DNA from: Actinomycetota bacterium | Lineage (GTDB): Bacteria; Actinomycetota; Acidimicrobiia; Acidimicrobiales; Ilumatobacteraceae | Direction of reading: 5' to 3' | Assembly: GCA_015767405.1 (NCBI GenBank) | Contig: JADWMG010000011.1 | Span: 1-39,905 of the forward strand | Length of the DNA stretch: 39,905 bases | In this document: positions 9,510-18,618 of the stretch, piece after piece | Layout: every line of letters starts with the position of its first letter | Position numbering within the stretch: position 1 is the first letter of the stretch | Program-made: the position numbers and the translations under genes | Notes under the pieces: model-generated | The model's database searches: none | Told to the model about the DNA's origin: nothing | The model's input: only the letters and a program-made list of their open reading frames with translations

Positions 9510-9812
9510 ATGAAGATCGAGATCACCGACGAAGCGAGCCGCGTGCTGGAGAAGAAGGGCGGCACGATGTCGATCGACTTCATCCGCCCTACCGGTTGAG
9601 GCAAAGTCGCTGAGGTGTCGGTCGACACCAACGTCAAAGGCAAAAATCTGGCACCGTACCGCAAGCTGCGCCACGAGCGTTTTCAGATTCTCATTACTCC
9701 GCGATTGGTCGGTATGGCTGACTCGATGCGAGTCGTGGCCAAGGGCAAATTGTCCAAGTCGCTGAAGGTCGAGTTCCATGCAGAGGGCTTCGACGACAAC
9801 TGCGCCATCTGA
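9510..9812 (+). CDS. Candidate HesB/'CC-Se motif'-like selenoprotein with in-frame TGA (Sec) at 9597-9599
   Basis: ATG at 9510 after AAGGTGG-like SD; reads MKIEITDEASRVLEKKGGTMSIDFIRPTG-U-GKVAEVSVDTNVKGKNLAPYRKLRHERFQILITPRLVGMADSMRVVAKGKLSKSLKVEFHAEGFDDNCAI. Same frame on both sides of TGA. Confidence 0.8.
9614..9629 (+). promoter_or_regulatory. Candidate bacterial SECIS (bSECIS) stem-loop
   Basis: GGTGTC-GGTC-GACACC, perfect 6-bp stem with G in loop positions 1 and 2, loop starts 20 nt after the UGA. Confidence 0.65.
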
Positions 9813-9845
9813 ATTGTGCGGCGGCAGCAGGTGGAACCCGAAATG

Positions 9846-9888
9846 TGCCTGGATTCATGCGCTGAGAGCATTATCTGAGGCATTTTTT
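9846..9888 (+). terminator. Possible Rho-independent terminator after the selenoprotein candidate
   Basis: TGCCT...ATGC-GCTGAGA-GCAT...AGGCA followed by six Ts; stem interrupted by an internal loop. Confidence 0.4.
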
Positions 9889-9917
9889 GGTCTTGGTTGC
9901 GGAAGTATGGTCACACC

Positions 9918-11198
9918 ATGGCTGACCTACTTGCCCTGTCGACCCGAATCATTGACTCCGGTGTCGCTGATGAACCGGTAAACCGCGTCACGCATACTCT
10001 CTCCGAGGTCGCGGATGGGCTCGCGATGGTCGAGAGTTTCAGTCACAGTGTTGTGCTCGACGGCGGAGATGGCTTGGTGGCATTTGACGCCTCGCATGCG
10101 ATGTTCGGAGCGCAGGTCGTCGAGGCGATTGGCGAGTGGCGATCAACGCCGGTCACGCAGCTTGTCTATACGCATGGTCACACCGATCACGTCGGCGGGA
10201 GTGTCGATTTTGCGGCTGCCTATGGCGAGATGTCGGTCGTCGGCCATCGCAACGTGGACGTCCGTTTCGACCGCTATTACTACACGAACGACTGGAACGT
10301 CCTCATCAACGCGCGGCAGTTCGGGGGAGTCCGCGGTGATGTAGGAATGGGAAACGGCGATCGAGAGTTCATACCGATCGATACTCGTCGGCCCACGCAT
10401 GTGGTCGACGATCACGACACCATCGTCGTCGGCGATCGCACCATCGAACTGCACCACGCCCGTGGTGAAACCGACGATCACCTCTGGGGCTGGATGCCCG
10501 AACAGAAATGGCTGTTCACCGGTGATTTCGTGATCTGGAACTTCCCGAACGCGGGCAATCCACAGAAAGTGCAGCGCTATCCAATCGAGTGGGCCGCCGC
10601 ACTTCGAGCGATGATTGCCCGGCAGCCGGAATTGTTGTTGCCCGCCCATGGCTTGCCGATCGAGGGCCGTGATCGCATCGCCGGCGTGCTGACCGATATT
10701 GCCGATGCGCTGGACGGATTGGTGGATGACGTAGTCGAGATGATGAATGCCGGAGAGGTGCTCGACACGATCATTCACAGCGTCAAACCGGCTGATGGTG
10801 TTCTCGAAAAGCCCTACCTTCGACCATTCTACGACGAGCCCGAATTCGTCGTGCGAAATATCTGGCGGCAGTTCGGCGGTTGGTGGGATGGTGCACCGAG
10901 CCGCCTGAAACCGGCGCCCGACGCCGCACTCGCCACTGAGGTGGCCGACCTGGCTGGCGGTGCGGGCGTTCTGAGCGACCGCGCCGCCGAACTATCAGAG
11001 GCCGGAGATCATCGTTTGGCATGCCATCTGGCCGATCTCGCCGGATGGTCAGCGCCAGACGATCCTGCAATTCACCAGGCTCGAGCGAACATTTATCGGG
11101 CACGTCGAAGGTCTGAGACGTCGCTGATGAGCAAGGGGATCTTCGCTGGCGCCGCCAGAGAGTCGGAGGCGATCGTGAAGGCGGGCGAGTCGGAGTGA
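9918..11198 (+). CDS. Metallo-beta-lactamase fold hydrolase with alkyl-sulfatase-type dimerisation region
   Basis: THGHTDHVGG metal-binding motif, TGDF, LLPAHG; C-terminal QFGGWWDGAPSRLKP resembles the alkyl sulfatase dimerisation domain. Confidence 0.8.
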   Translation: MADLLALSTRIIDSGVADEPVNRVTHTLSEVADGLAMVESFSHSVVLDGGDGLVAFDASHAMFGAQVVEAIGEWRSTPVTQLVYTHGHTDHVGGSVDFAAAYGEMSVVGHRNVDVRFDRYYYTNDWNVLINARQFGGVRGDVGMGNGDREFIPIDTRRPTHVVDDHDTIVVGDRTIELHHARGETDDHLWGWMPEQKWLFTGDFVIWNFPNAGNPQKVQRYPIEWAAALRAMIARQPELLLPAHGLPIEGRDRIAGVLTDIADALDGLVDDVVEMMNAGEVLDTIIHSVKPADGVLEKPYLRPFYDEPEFVVRNIWRQFGGWWDGAPSRLKPAPDAALATEVADLAGGAGVLSDRAAELSEAGDHRLACHLADLAGWSAPDDPAIHQARANIYRARRRSETSLMSKGIFAGAARESEAIVKAGESE

Positions 11199-11229
11199 GC
11201 AACGTCACTCGGGAAAGGCGTCGACAGGG

Positions 11230-11257
11230 TTGAGGCCTCCTGTTTCGCCGCTAGCAT
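11230..11257 (+). promoter_or_regulatory. Candidate promoter for rplU-rpmA
   Basis: TTGAGG (11230-11235), 16-nt spacer, TAGCAT (11252-11257), about 11 nt before the rplU ATG. Confidence 0.4.
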
Positions 11258-11268
11258 CGGGCAACGCT

Positions 11269-11577
11269 ATGTACGCAGTAATCGCCTCAGGCGGCAAGCA
11301 GGAAAAGGTGGCCGAAGGCCAGCAGGTACGCGTGGAGCTACTCGACGCCGATGAGGGCAGCGATGTCTCGCTGACCCCCGTCATGGTGGTCGATGGCGGC
11401 ACTGTGCTCGCTACGCCCGACGAGCTGAAGAGCGCGTCGGTCACCGGCAAGATCATCGGCCAGGTCAAGGGTCCGAAGATCAATGGCTACACCTTCAAAC
11501 GCCGCACCAATAACCATCGCCGCTACGGCCATCGTCAGAATTACCACGTGGTCGAGATCACCTCGATCACGGTCTGA
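11269..11577 (+). CDS. rplU: 50S ribosomal protein L21
   Basis: MYAVIASGGKQEKVAEGQQVRVE...KRRTNNHRRYGHRQNYHVVEI. Confidence 0.96.
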   Translation: MYAVIASGGKQEKVAEGQQVRVELLDADEGSDVSLTPVMVVDGGTVLATPDELKSASVTGKIIGQVKGPKINGYTFKRRTNNHRRYGHRQNYHVVEITSITV

Positions 11578-11632
11578 CCCGAAGCTCTGAACGCGTCGGC
11601 GTTGTTCGACCTTCAGAAGGAGAAGAGCACTC

Positions 11633-11890
11633 ATGTCAAAGACTAAAGGTGGCGGGTCAACCCGCAACGGTCGCGATTCCAATGCCCAGCGCCTCGGCGT
11701 GAAGGTGTTCGGAGGCACGGAGATCACCGCCGGAACGATTCTGGTTCGCCAACGCGGCACCAAGTTCCACCCAGGCAAGAACGTCCGCAAGGGCAAGGAC
11801 GACACCCTGTTCAGCCTCGTCGACGGATCGGTTCAGTTTGGTCAGAGCAAGGGTCGTAAGACGATCAGCGTGCTCGCAGTCGAGGCCTGA
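11633..11890 (+). CDS. rpmA: 50S ribosomal protein L27
   Basis: [28 protein letters not shown]...[15 protein letters not shown]. Confidence 0.97.
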   Translation: MSKTKGGGSTRNGRDSNAQRLGVKVFGGTEITAGTILVRQRGTKFHPGKNVRKGKDDTLFSLVDGSVQFGQSKGRKTISVLAVEA

Positions 11891-11913
11891 CAGCCCACAA
11901 CAACATCTGAAAA

Positions 11914-11949
11914 CGAAAATGGCCGGACCTGAGGGCCCGGCCATTTTCG
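11914..11949. terminator. Terminator hairpin after rpmA
   Basis: CGAAAATGGCCGG / CCGGCCATTTTCG, perfect 13-bp inverted repeat with 10-nt loop. Confidence 0.75.
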
Positions 11950-11983
11950 CGCCCCGCCCTCAGATCCCTCAGCCCGACGCAGG

Positions 11984-12030
11984 TTTGTGTCAGCAGATAC
12001 CGGTGATGTGCACGTATGCGCTGACACAAA
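11984..12030. repeat. 47-nt palindromic repeat, copy 1 (diverged centre)
   Basis: TTTGTGTCAGCAGATACCGGTGATGTGCACGTATGCGCTGACACAAA. Confidence 0.85.
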
Positions 12031-12044
12031 ATCCTTGAGCGAGA

Positions 12045-12091
12045 TTTGTGTCAGCACAAACCGGTGGCGCACCGATAGGTGCTGACACAAA
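12045..12091. repeat. 47-nt palindromic repeat, copy 2
   Basis: TTTGTGTCAGCACAAACCGGTGGCGCACCGATAGGTGCTGACACAAA. Confidence 0.9.
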
Positions 12092-12130
12092 ACTGGGGTG
12101 GGCTGGGGAAGCCCTCTGCCAGGAGTGCTG

Positions 12131-13924
12131 TCAGGAGGCGTTGAGGTTGGCTTCGAGGGTGTCGACAGCGGCATTCAGCGCGTCGGGCAGCTTGTCGCCG
12201 TACACCGCAAAGTGCTCGCGGATCTGGGGGATCGCAGCTTTCCACCCGTCGATGTCGACCGACAGGAGCGTGTCGAGATCGGCTTCGTCGATCTCGAGCC
12301 CGTCGGCGTCGAGGCTGCCCTTCGTGGGCAACTTGCCGATCGGGGTATCGATCGTTTCGCCGTCGCCGTCGACCCTCTCGAATACCCACTTGAGCACCCT
12401 GCTGTTCTCGCCGAATCCGGGCCACAGGAAGCGGCCGTCTTCGTCACGCTGGAACCAGTTGACGAAGAAAATCTTCGGGAGCTTCTCAGGATCTGTCTTG
12501 CCTTCCATCGAGAGCCAATGGGCGAAGTAGTCCGCGTAGTTGTAGCCGCAGAACGGCAGCATCGCCATCGGATCGAAACGCAGGTTGCCGACAGCGCCCT
12601 GCTGGGCCGCCGTGGTCTCCGAAGCCATGATCGAGCCGAGGAACACGCCGTGCTCCCAATCGTTCGCTTCGGTGACGAGTGGCACTGTTGTCCGGCGCCT
12701 GCCACCGAACAAGATCGCTGAAATCGGCACGCCAGCCGGATCTTCCCACTCGGGAGCAATCGACGGGCACTGAGACGCAGGTGCAGTGAATCGGGCGTTC
12801 GGATGGGCGGCAGGGGTCTCAACGTCTGGAGTCCAAGCGTTGCCCTTCCAGTCGGTTGCCCGGGCCGGCGGAGTATCAGACATGCCCTCCCACCACACAT
12901 CGCCGTCGTCGGTGAGCGCCGTGTTGGTGTAAATGCAGTTGCCCCACAGGGTCTTCATCGCGTTGGCGTTGGTGTCGTCACCGGTGCCCGGCGCAACGCC
13001 GAAGAATCCGGCTTCGGGGTTGATCGCCCACAGGCGGCCATCGTCACCGAACTTCATCCAACAGATGTCGTCACCGACTGTCTCGGCTGTCCACCCGGGG
13101 ATTGTGGGTACGAGCATGGCCAGATTGGTCTTGCCACATGCGGAGGGGAATGCTGCGGCGATGTACTTGAACTCGCCCTCAGGATTTGTGAGCTTGAGGA
13201 TCAACATGTGCTCGGCGAGCCAGCCGTTGTCGCGCGCCATCACCGAAGCGATACGCAGTGCGAAGCACTTCTTGCCGAGCAAAGCATTGCCGCCGTAGCC
13301 GGATCCGTATGACCAGATCTCGCGCGTGTCGGGGAAGTGCACGATGTACTTGTTCTCGGCGTCACAGGGCCACGGAACGTCAGGCTCACCATTGAGTGGG
13401 GCGCCGACCGAGTGCAGGCATGGAACCCAATCGTTGTCGCCGAGCACGTCGAGGGTGGCCTGCCCCATACGGGTCATGATGCGCATCGAGGCGGCGACGT
13501 AGGCAGAGTCTGTGAGCTGAACACCGATATGCGCGATCGGTGAACCGAGCGGACCCATCGAAAATGGCACGACATACATCGTGCGGCCCTTCATGCAGCC
13601 GGTATAGAGCTTGATCATGTCGGCGCGCATCTCGCTGGGCTCGCGCCAATTGTTGTTGGGGCCGGCTTCTTCTTCGGTGGCCGCGCAGATGAAGGTGCGA
13701 TCTTCGACGCGAGCAACGTCGCCCGGGTCAGAATGCGCCCAATAGCTGTTTGGCCTCTTGGCGTCGTCGAGTTTCGTGAAGGTGCCTGAGTCAACGAGTT
13801 CTTGGGCGAGACGTTCGTACTCGTCCTCACTCCCGTCGCACCAGTAGATGTCTGCCGGCTGCATGACTGCTGCCCATTCGACAACCCAGTCTTTCAGACG
13901 TTGGTTGGTAGTGGTTCCGCTCAT
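12131..13924 (-). CDS. pckG: Phosphoenolpyruvate carboxykinase (GTP)
   Basis: 597 aa; [14 protein letters not shown]-loop-like motif, [20 protein letters not shown]. Confidence 0.96.
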   Translation of the reverse strand: MSGTTTNQRLKDWVVEWAAVMQPADIYWCDGSEDEYERLAQELVDSGTFTKLDDAKRPNSYWAHSDPGDVARVEDRTFICAATEEEAGPNNNWREPSEMRADMIKLYTGCMKGRTMYVVPFSMGPLGSPIAHIGVQLTDSAYVAASMRIMTRMGQATLDVLGDNDWVPCLHSVGAPLNGEPDVPWPCDAENKYIVHFPDTREIWSYGSGYGGNALLGKKCFALRIASVMARDNGWLAEHMLILKLTNPEGEFKYIAAAFPSACGKTNLAMLVPTIPGWTAETVGDDICWMKFGDDGRLWAINPEAGFFGVAPGTGDDTNANAMKTLWGNCIYTNTALTDDGDVWWEGMSDTPPARATDWKGNAWTPDVETPAAHPNARFTAPASQCPSIAPEWEDPAGVPISAILFGGRRRTTVPLVTEANDWEHGVFLGSIMASETTAAQQGAVGNLRFDPMAMLPFCGYNYADYFAHWLSMEGKTDPEKLPKIFFVNWFQRDEDGRFLWPGFGENSRVLKWVFERVDGDGETIDTPIGKLPTKGSLDADGLEIDEADLDTLLSVDIDGWKAAIPQIREHFAVYGDKLPDALNAAVDTLEANLNAS

Positions 13925-14109
13925 CCGGTGGCTCCTCGTTGAGTACTGGGTTGCATTCAGGGGGTATGAGGATTGCTTCGTAGGTACTGATCCTCACTGT
14001 AAAGCGTACGGCGCGAAGAGGTCAGAACAGAAAAACTGCGTGTCGTTCCTAGCCTGATTTGGCCTGGTGATGGTGGCGCCAGCCGCAATCGAAGCGGTCT
14101 GACGGAGCG

Positions 14110-14331
14110 CTACACCTCGGGCGTGTGCATGTCGACCTCAGAGCCGAGGCGGAGCCGAGTTGCTCGGCCGTCGTCATCGAGATCGAAGATCACACGCTGG
14201 CCAGGGCGCAGCATGCGGAAAATAGAGCCTTCGAGCGCATCTACTGCCATCTCGTAGTCGTTCAGGTCGGTATCGGACATGATAAGTCCGTCGCCTGTCG
14301 AGGGATCGTACGCCTTGATGACACCCTGCAT
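14110..14331 (-). CDS. Small cold-shock-domain-like protein
   Basis: MQGVIKAYDPSTGDGLIMSDTDLNDYEMAVDALEGSIFRMLRPGQRVIFDLDDDGRATRLRLGSEVDMHTPEV; CSD-like start G-x-I-K-x-Y-D. Confidence 0.7.
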   Translation of the reverse strand: MQGVIKAYDPSTGDGLIMSDTDLNDYEMAVDALEGSIFRMLRPGQRVIFDLDDDGRATRLRLGSEVDMHTPEV

Positions 14332-14348
14332 GATCGAAGGCTGTGACC

Positions 14349-14540
14349 TCAGCCGGCCTTGACGACTTTGCCCGACTTGATGCAGCCGGTGCAGACGTTC
14401 ATACGTTTCATCGAGCCGTTGACCTTGGCCCGGACACGCTGAATGTTGGGATTCCAGCGACGCTTTGTACGACGATGCGAGTGCGACACAGACATGCCCC
14501 ACGACGGGCCTTTGCCACACACTTCACATTTCGATGCCAT
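14349..14540 (-). CDS. rpmB: 50S ribosomal protein L28
   Basis: [42 protein letters not shown]...[10 protein letters not shown]. Confidence 0.96.
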   Translation of the reverse strand: MASKCEVCGKGPSWGMSVSHSHRRTKRRWNPNIQRVRAKVNGSMKRMNVCTGCIKSGKVVKAG

Positions 14541-14762
14541 TGGATTCTCCTGCAGCGGTGCCGGGAGAACCCGGCTCGATCACGTTGTAAGGGCCGAGGA
14601 TCGGCCCCGTCTTTGCTCAAACGAGCGCAAGGCTCGCTGAGACAGCCATGGAATGCTACCAACTGCAATCGCCGGACCCCACGCCGCGCTCAACGGCGGT
14701 TTCGAGGGTCAACGAAGACTGGCGTGCGGCGGGTGGCCGCTGCGCTCCTAGGATGCTTCGTC

Positions 14763-16460
14763 GTGCCGACTCTCGAACGGTTGAACACCGAAGCCCTACG
14801 TGACACTGTCCGTACCTTTCGCGACACCGTGCGGGTGCATTCCGACGCGCTCAACCGACTGAACGTTTACCCCGTGCCTGATGGTGACACCGGAACGAAC
14901 ATGGCGCGCACGCTTGATGCGGTCGTCGCGGAGATGGAGACTGTTGCCGCCGATGACCTAGACGCCACCTGTGATGCCATCAGCCACGGGTCATTGATGG
15001 GCGCCCGCGGGAACAGCGGCGTCATCCTCAGCCAAATATTGCGCGGTTTCACAGCCACGCTCAAGGGGCGCGGCGACATCCAGGGGGCCCTGTACGCCGA
15101 CGCTCTTCAAGAAGCGGCAGCTGGGGCCTATCAGGCGGTGCTGAAGCCAGTGGAGGGCACGATCCTCACGGTCTGTCGTGAAAGCGCCGAGGCGGCCCGG
15201 GACGCCGCCGACGAAGGAGGCTCGCTCGTCGAGGTCGTTCGAGCAGCACGTGACGCCGGACATCTTTCGCTTGCAAACACCCCGGAACTTCTCCCGGTGC
15301 TGAAAGACGCCGGTGTGGTCGACGCAGGCGGCGCCGGATTCCTACTGATGCTCGACTCTGCCATGTATGTCGTTGCGGGTGACCCGCTTCCCGAAGCTGA
15401 ACCTGACGACGGTACCCAGGGTGCAGTCGGGGCAGCTTTTGACGCGGTCGCGAATCGCACCTCCGATGTCGTTGGTGCGCTCGACGTCAGCGAGCAGCGA
15501 TATGAAGTCATGTACTTCCTGGAACTCGCCGATGAGCGAATCGGCGACTTCAAGAACGGTTGGGGCGCGATCGGTGATTCGATCGTGGTCGTTGGTGGCG
15601 ACGGACTCTGGAACTGTCACGTGCATACGAACGACATCGGCGCGGCCATCGAAGTTGCGCTCGGCCTCGAAGGTCGTCCGAAACAGATCCGCGTCAGTGA
15701 TCTATTCGAGGAGGTCGACGAAGAGCACGCCAAGCGCGAGGCCGAGCTCACTGGCGGTTCGAACGCATTGGAAACCCGCGCCGGGGCCGGCCTGCCTCCG
15801 GTAACAACGGCGGTGGTCGCCGTGTGTAGTGGTGACGGGCTCGTCGAACTGTTTGCTCAGCTGGGCGTCCAGGGCGTTGTAACAGGCGGTCAAACGATGA
15901 ATCCATCAACAGCGGAACTGCTCGACACTGTTGCCCACGTGAACGCGGACCACGTCGTGATTCTCCCGAACAACAAAAACATCATTCCGGTGGCCGAGCA
16001 AGTGAATGCGCTGAGCGACAAGACCGTCGTCGTTGTGCCGACCCGATCGATGCCCGAGGCGCTCGCCGCGCTCGTGGTTTACGACCCTGAGGCTCAGGCC
16101 GACGAGAACGCCGTGGAGATGTCCGCCGCGTCGGCATCGGTGGTGACCGGTGAGATCACACAGGCGATCCGAGACACCAGCACCGACGTAGGCAACATTA
16201 CAAAAGGGGACTGGATCGGAATCGTGCGCGGTGACGGCATCGCGTCGATCGGATCCACGGCCACGACAGCGGCGTTCGGACTGCTCGAAGCGATCGTTGG
16301 CGACTCAGCCGAACTGGTGAGCGTCATCACTGGCGAGGAGGCTGATCCTGACACGACAGCGGCGATCGAGGGGTGGCTTCAAGACAACCGTGGTGCCGTA
16401 GCGACCGAGGTTCAGCACGGCGACCAGCCCCTCTACCCGTATCTCTTTGGAGTCGAGTGA
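14763..16460 (+). CDS. DAK2 domain-containing (DhaL/FakA-like) protein
   Basis: LNRLNVYPVPDGDTGTNMARTLDAV...HGSLMGARGNSGVILSQILRGF; GTG start. Confidence 0.9.
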   Translation: MPTLERLNTEALRDTVRTFRDTVRVHSDALNRLNVYPVPDGDTGTNMARTLDAVVAEMETVAADDLDATCDAISHGSLMGARGNSGVILSQILRGFTATLKGRGDIQGALYADALQEAAAGAYQAVLKPVEGTILTVCRESAEAARDAADEGGSLVEVVRAARDAGHLSLANTPELLPVLKDAGVVDAGGAGFLLMLDSAMYVVAGDPLPEAEPDDGTQGAVGAAFDAVANRTSDVVGALDVSEQRYEVMYFLELADERIGDFKNGWGAIGDSIVVVGGDGLWNCHVHTNDIGAAIEVALGLEGRPKQIRVSDLFEEVDEEHAKREAELTGGSNALETRAGAGLPPVTTAVVAVCSGDGLVELFAQLGVQGVVTGGQTMNPSTAELLDTVAHVNADHVVILPNNKNIIPVAEQVNALSDKTVVVVPTRSMPEALAALVVYDPEAQADENAVEMSAASASVVTGEITQAIRDTSTDVGNITKGDWIGIVRGDGIASIGSTATTAAFGLLEAIVGDSAELVSVITGEEADPDTTAAIEGWLQDNRGAVATEVQHGDQPLYPYLFGVE

Positions 16461-18586
16461 CCGCACTCACGCTTCGTGATCTGGCCGACATCGACGTCGC
16501 TCGGTTAAAGGGCGTCGGAGAGAAGAAGCAGGCCTCACTGGCCGCGATCGATGTCAGCAATCTGCTCGATCTCTTGACTACCTACCCACGACGTTGGGTC
16601 GACAGAACAAACGAGGCTCGTCTGGCCGACCTCGTACCCGGCGAGGAAGCGCTCGTTCTCGTCACAGTTCGGTCAGTTTCGAAAAGGATGACCCGCAATC
16701 GGCGCACCATGGTCAACGTGAATGTCGGAGACGGATCCGGCCGAATGGATCTCGTCTTCTTCAATCAACCCTGGCGCGAACGCCAGCTTCGTGTTGGCCT
16801 GCAGATCGCACTCTTCGGCAAGGCAGACATCTACCGCGGCGGCCTCCAGATGTCGAACCCCGTCGTCGACCTCATCGGTGATCGCACCGGTCGGATCGTT
16901 CCCATCTACCCGCAGAGCGAAAAGGCGCAAATCAACACATGGGAGATGGCCGGGTGGATCGAAGAGACGTTACGCAGATGCCGCGAACGTGGAATCACCG
17001 ACTCGGTGCCGTCGTCAGTTCTGCAGCGCCTCGGATTGATGAGTCGCTATGACGCGTTCACGAACATTCACCTCCCCGAGAGCATCAAAGACAAGGAAAA
17101 CGCGCGTCGGCGCCTCGCCTTCGACGAATTGCTCAGGGTGCAACTCGTCCTGGTACTGCGCAAGCGGAAGATGGAGCGCGACGAGCGCGGCTTCGGCCAC
17201 TCGGTTGACGGCGACCTGGTACGACGTTTCTATGAAGCCTTGCCGTTCCCACTGACGGGGGCACAGGAGCGCGTCATCGAGGAGATCAACACTGACCTCG
17301 CGGCTCCGCACCCGATGCACCGTTTGTTGCAGGGTGACGTCGGATCTGGCAAGACAATCGTCGCAGTCGCCACGATGCTCGCCGCGGTTCAGAGCAGCAA
17401 CCAGGCGGCACTGATGGCTCCGACCGAAGTCCTTGCCGAGCAGCACGCGACCGGGGTGAGGGCTCTGCTGGCCGACGTGAGTGTCCCGGACTCCGGGAAT
17501 CTGTTTGGAGATCGCCCACTGCGCATCGAGTTGCTCACCAACCGGGTTACCGGTGCCGACCGCAAGGAGGTACTCCTTGGGTTGGGCGATGGTTCCGTCG
17601 ACATCGTCATCGGAACGCACGCTCTGATCCAGGAGGCCGTTGATTTCTCGAGCCTCGGAGCCGTTGTTGTAGATGAACAACACCGATTCGGGGTCGAGCA
17701 GCGTGCTGCGCTGCGGGCCAAGACCGTCGATAGTGCGGTGCCAGACATGTTGGTGATGACCGCGACGCCGATCCCACGAACCGCGGCAATGACCGTGTAC
17801 GGCGACCTCGACGTCAGCGTGCTTGATGAGTTGCCACCCGGGAGAACGCCGATCAAGACGCATTGGGCCAATGGGCCGCTGATGGAAACTGGTGTGTGGG
17901 CCGAGGTTCGCGACCAGGCGAGCGAGGGTCGTCAGGCCTATGTCGTTTGTCCGCTCATCGGTGAGAGCGAGAAGCTCGAGGTTGCCTCCGCTGAGGAAAC
18001 CCTGGAGCGGCTGGCCCACGACGAACTCTCGGGTCTTCGTCTCGGCCTTCTGCACGGCAGGCTTTCAGCGTCGGACAAGGAGGCCACGATGGAGTCGTTC
18101 AGGTCAGGTGATCTTGACGTTCTCGTAGCAACAACCGTCATCGAGGTCGGCGTCGATGTGCCGAATGCGACTGTGATGGTGATCCTCGATGCCGATCGCT
18201 TCGGCATCGCCCAGCTCCACCAACTCCGGGGGCGTGTCGGTCGCGGAGAACACGAGTCGACGTGCTGGCTCGTGACTCAGCAGCACGAGGATGGAGATGG
18301 AAACACGCGAATCGAGGCGTTGGTAGCTACGACGGATGGCTTCGAGCTCGCTGAAGTTGATCTCGACCTGCGCGGTGAGGGCACGCTGATGTCGACATCG
18401 CAGAAGGGACGCAGCGATCTGAAATTGGCTTCGCTCCGCCGAGATCGCAAGCTGGTCGAGTTGGCACGGCAGGCGGCGTTCGAGATTGTCGATTCGGATC
18501 CCGATCTCGCGGGTCATCTTGACCTGGGCGACGAACTCCAGTTGATCTTCAGCGAAAGCGACGAAGAGTTCCTCTCCAAGAGTTGA
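16457..18586 (+). CDS. recG: ATP-dependent DNA helicase RecG
   Basis: LLQGDVGSGKTIVA Walker A, VVDEQHRFGV, MTATPIPRT, QLRGRVGRGEH; GTG start overlapping the upstream stop. Confidence 0.95.
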   Translation: MTALTLRDLADIDVARLKGVGEKKQASLAAIDVSNLLDLLTTYPRRWVDRTNEARLADLVPGEEALVLVTVRSVSKRMTRNRRTMVNVNVGDGSGRMDLVFFNQPWRERQLRVGLQIALFGKADIYRGGLQMSNPVVDLIGDRTGRIVPIYPQSEKAQINTWEMAGWIEETLRRCRERGITDSVPSSVLQRLGLMSRYDAFTNIHLPESIKDKENARRRLAFDELLRVQLVLVLRKRKMERDERGFGHSVDGDLVRRFYEALPFPLTGAQERVIEEINTDLAAPHPMHRLLQGDVGSGKTIVAVATMLAAVQSSNQAALMAPTEVLAEQHATGVRALLADVSVPDSGNLFGDRPLRIELLTNRVTGADRKEVLLGLGDGSVDIVIGTHALIQEAVDFSSLGAVVVDEQHRFGVEQRAALRAKTVDSAVPDMLVMTATPIPRTAAMTVYGDLDVSVLDELPPGRTPIKTHWANGPLMETGVWAEVRDQASEGRQAYVVCPLIGESEKLEVASAEETLERLAHDELSGLRLGLLHGRLSASDKEATMESFRSGDLDVLVATTVIEVGVDVPNATVMVILDADRFGIAQLHQLRGRVGRGEHESTCWLVTQQHEDGDGNTRIEALVATTDGFELAEVDLDLRGEGTLMSTSQKGRSDLKLASLRRDRKLVELARQAAFEIVDSDPDLAGHLDLGDELQLIFSESDEEFLSKS

Positions 18587-18618
18587 GCCTCGCGGGCGGT
18601 GGAGCGTTGCAGGTGAGG

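Noticed and set aside
9597-9599. In-frame TGA as a simple pseudogene or sequencing stop in the small ORF
   Set aside because: Not excluded, but reading frame, downstream hairpin with loop Gs at bSECIS spacing, and G-U-G placement in a HesB-like product make Sec recoding more likely.
9597-9599. UGA read as Trp or Gly (alternative genetic code)
   Set aside because: Numerous genes in the window terminate at TGA and use TGG for Trp normally.
11984-12091. Possible CRISPR mini-array
   Set aside because: Only two repeats per site, each strongly palindromic over its full length with 14-24 nt gaps; no cas genes. Fits a REP/BIME-like element instead.
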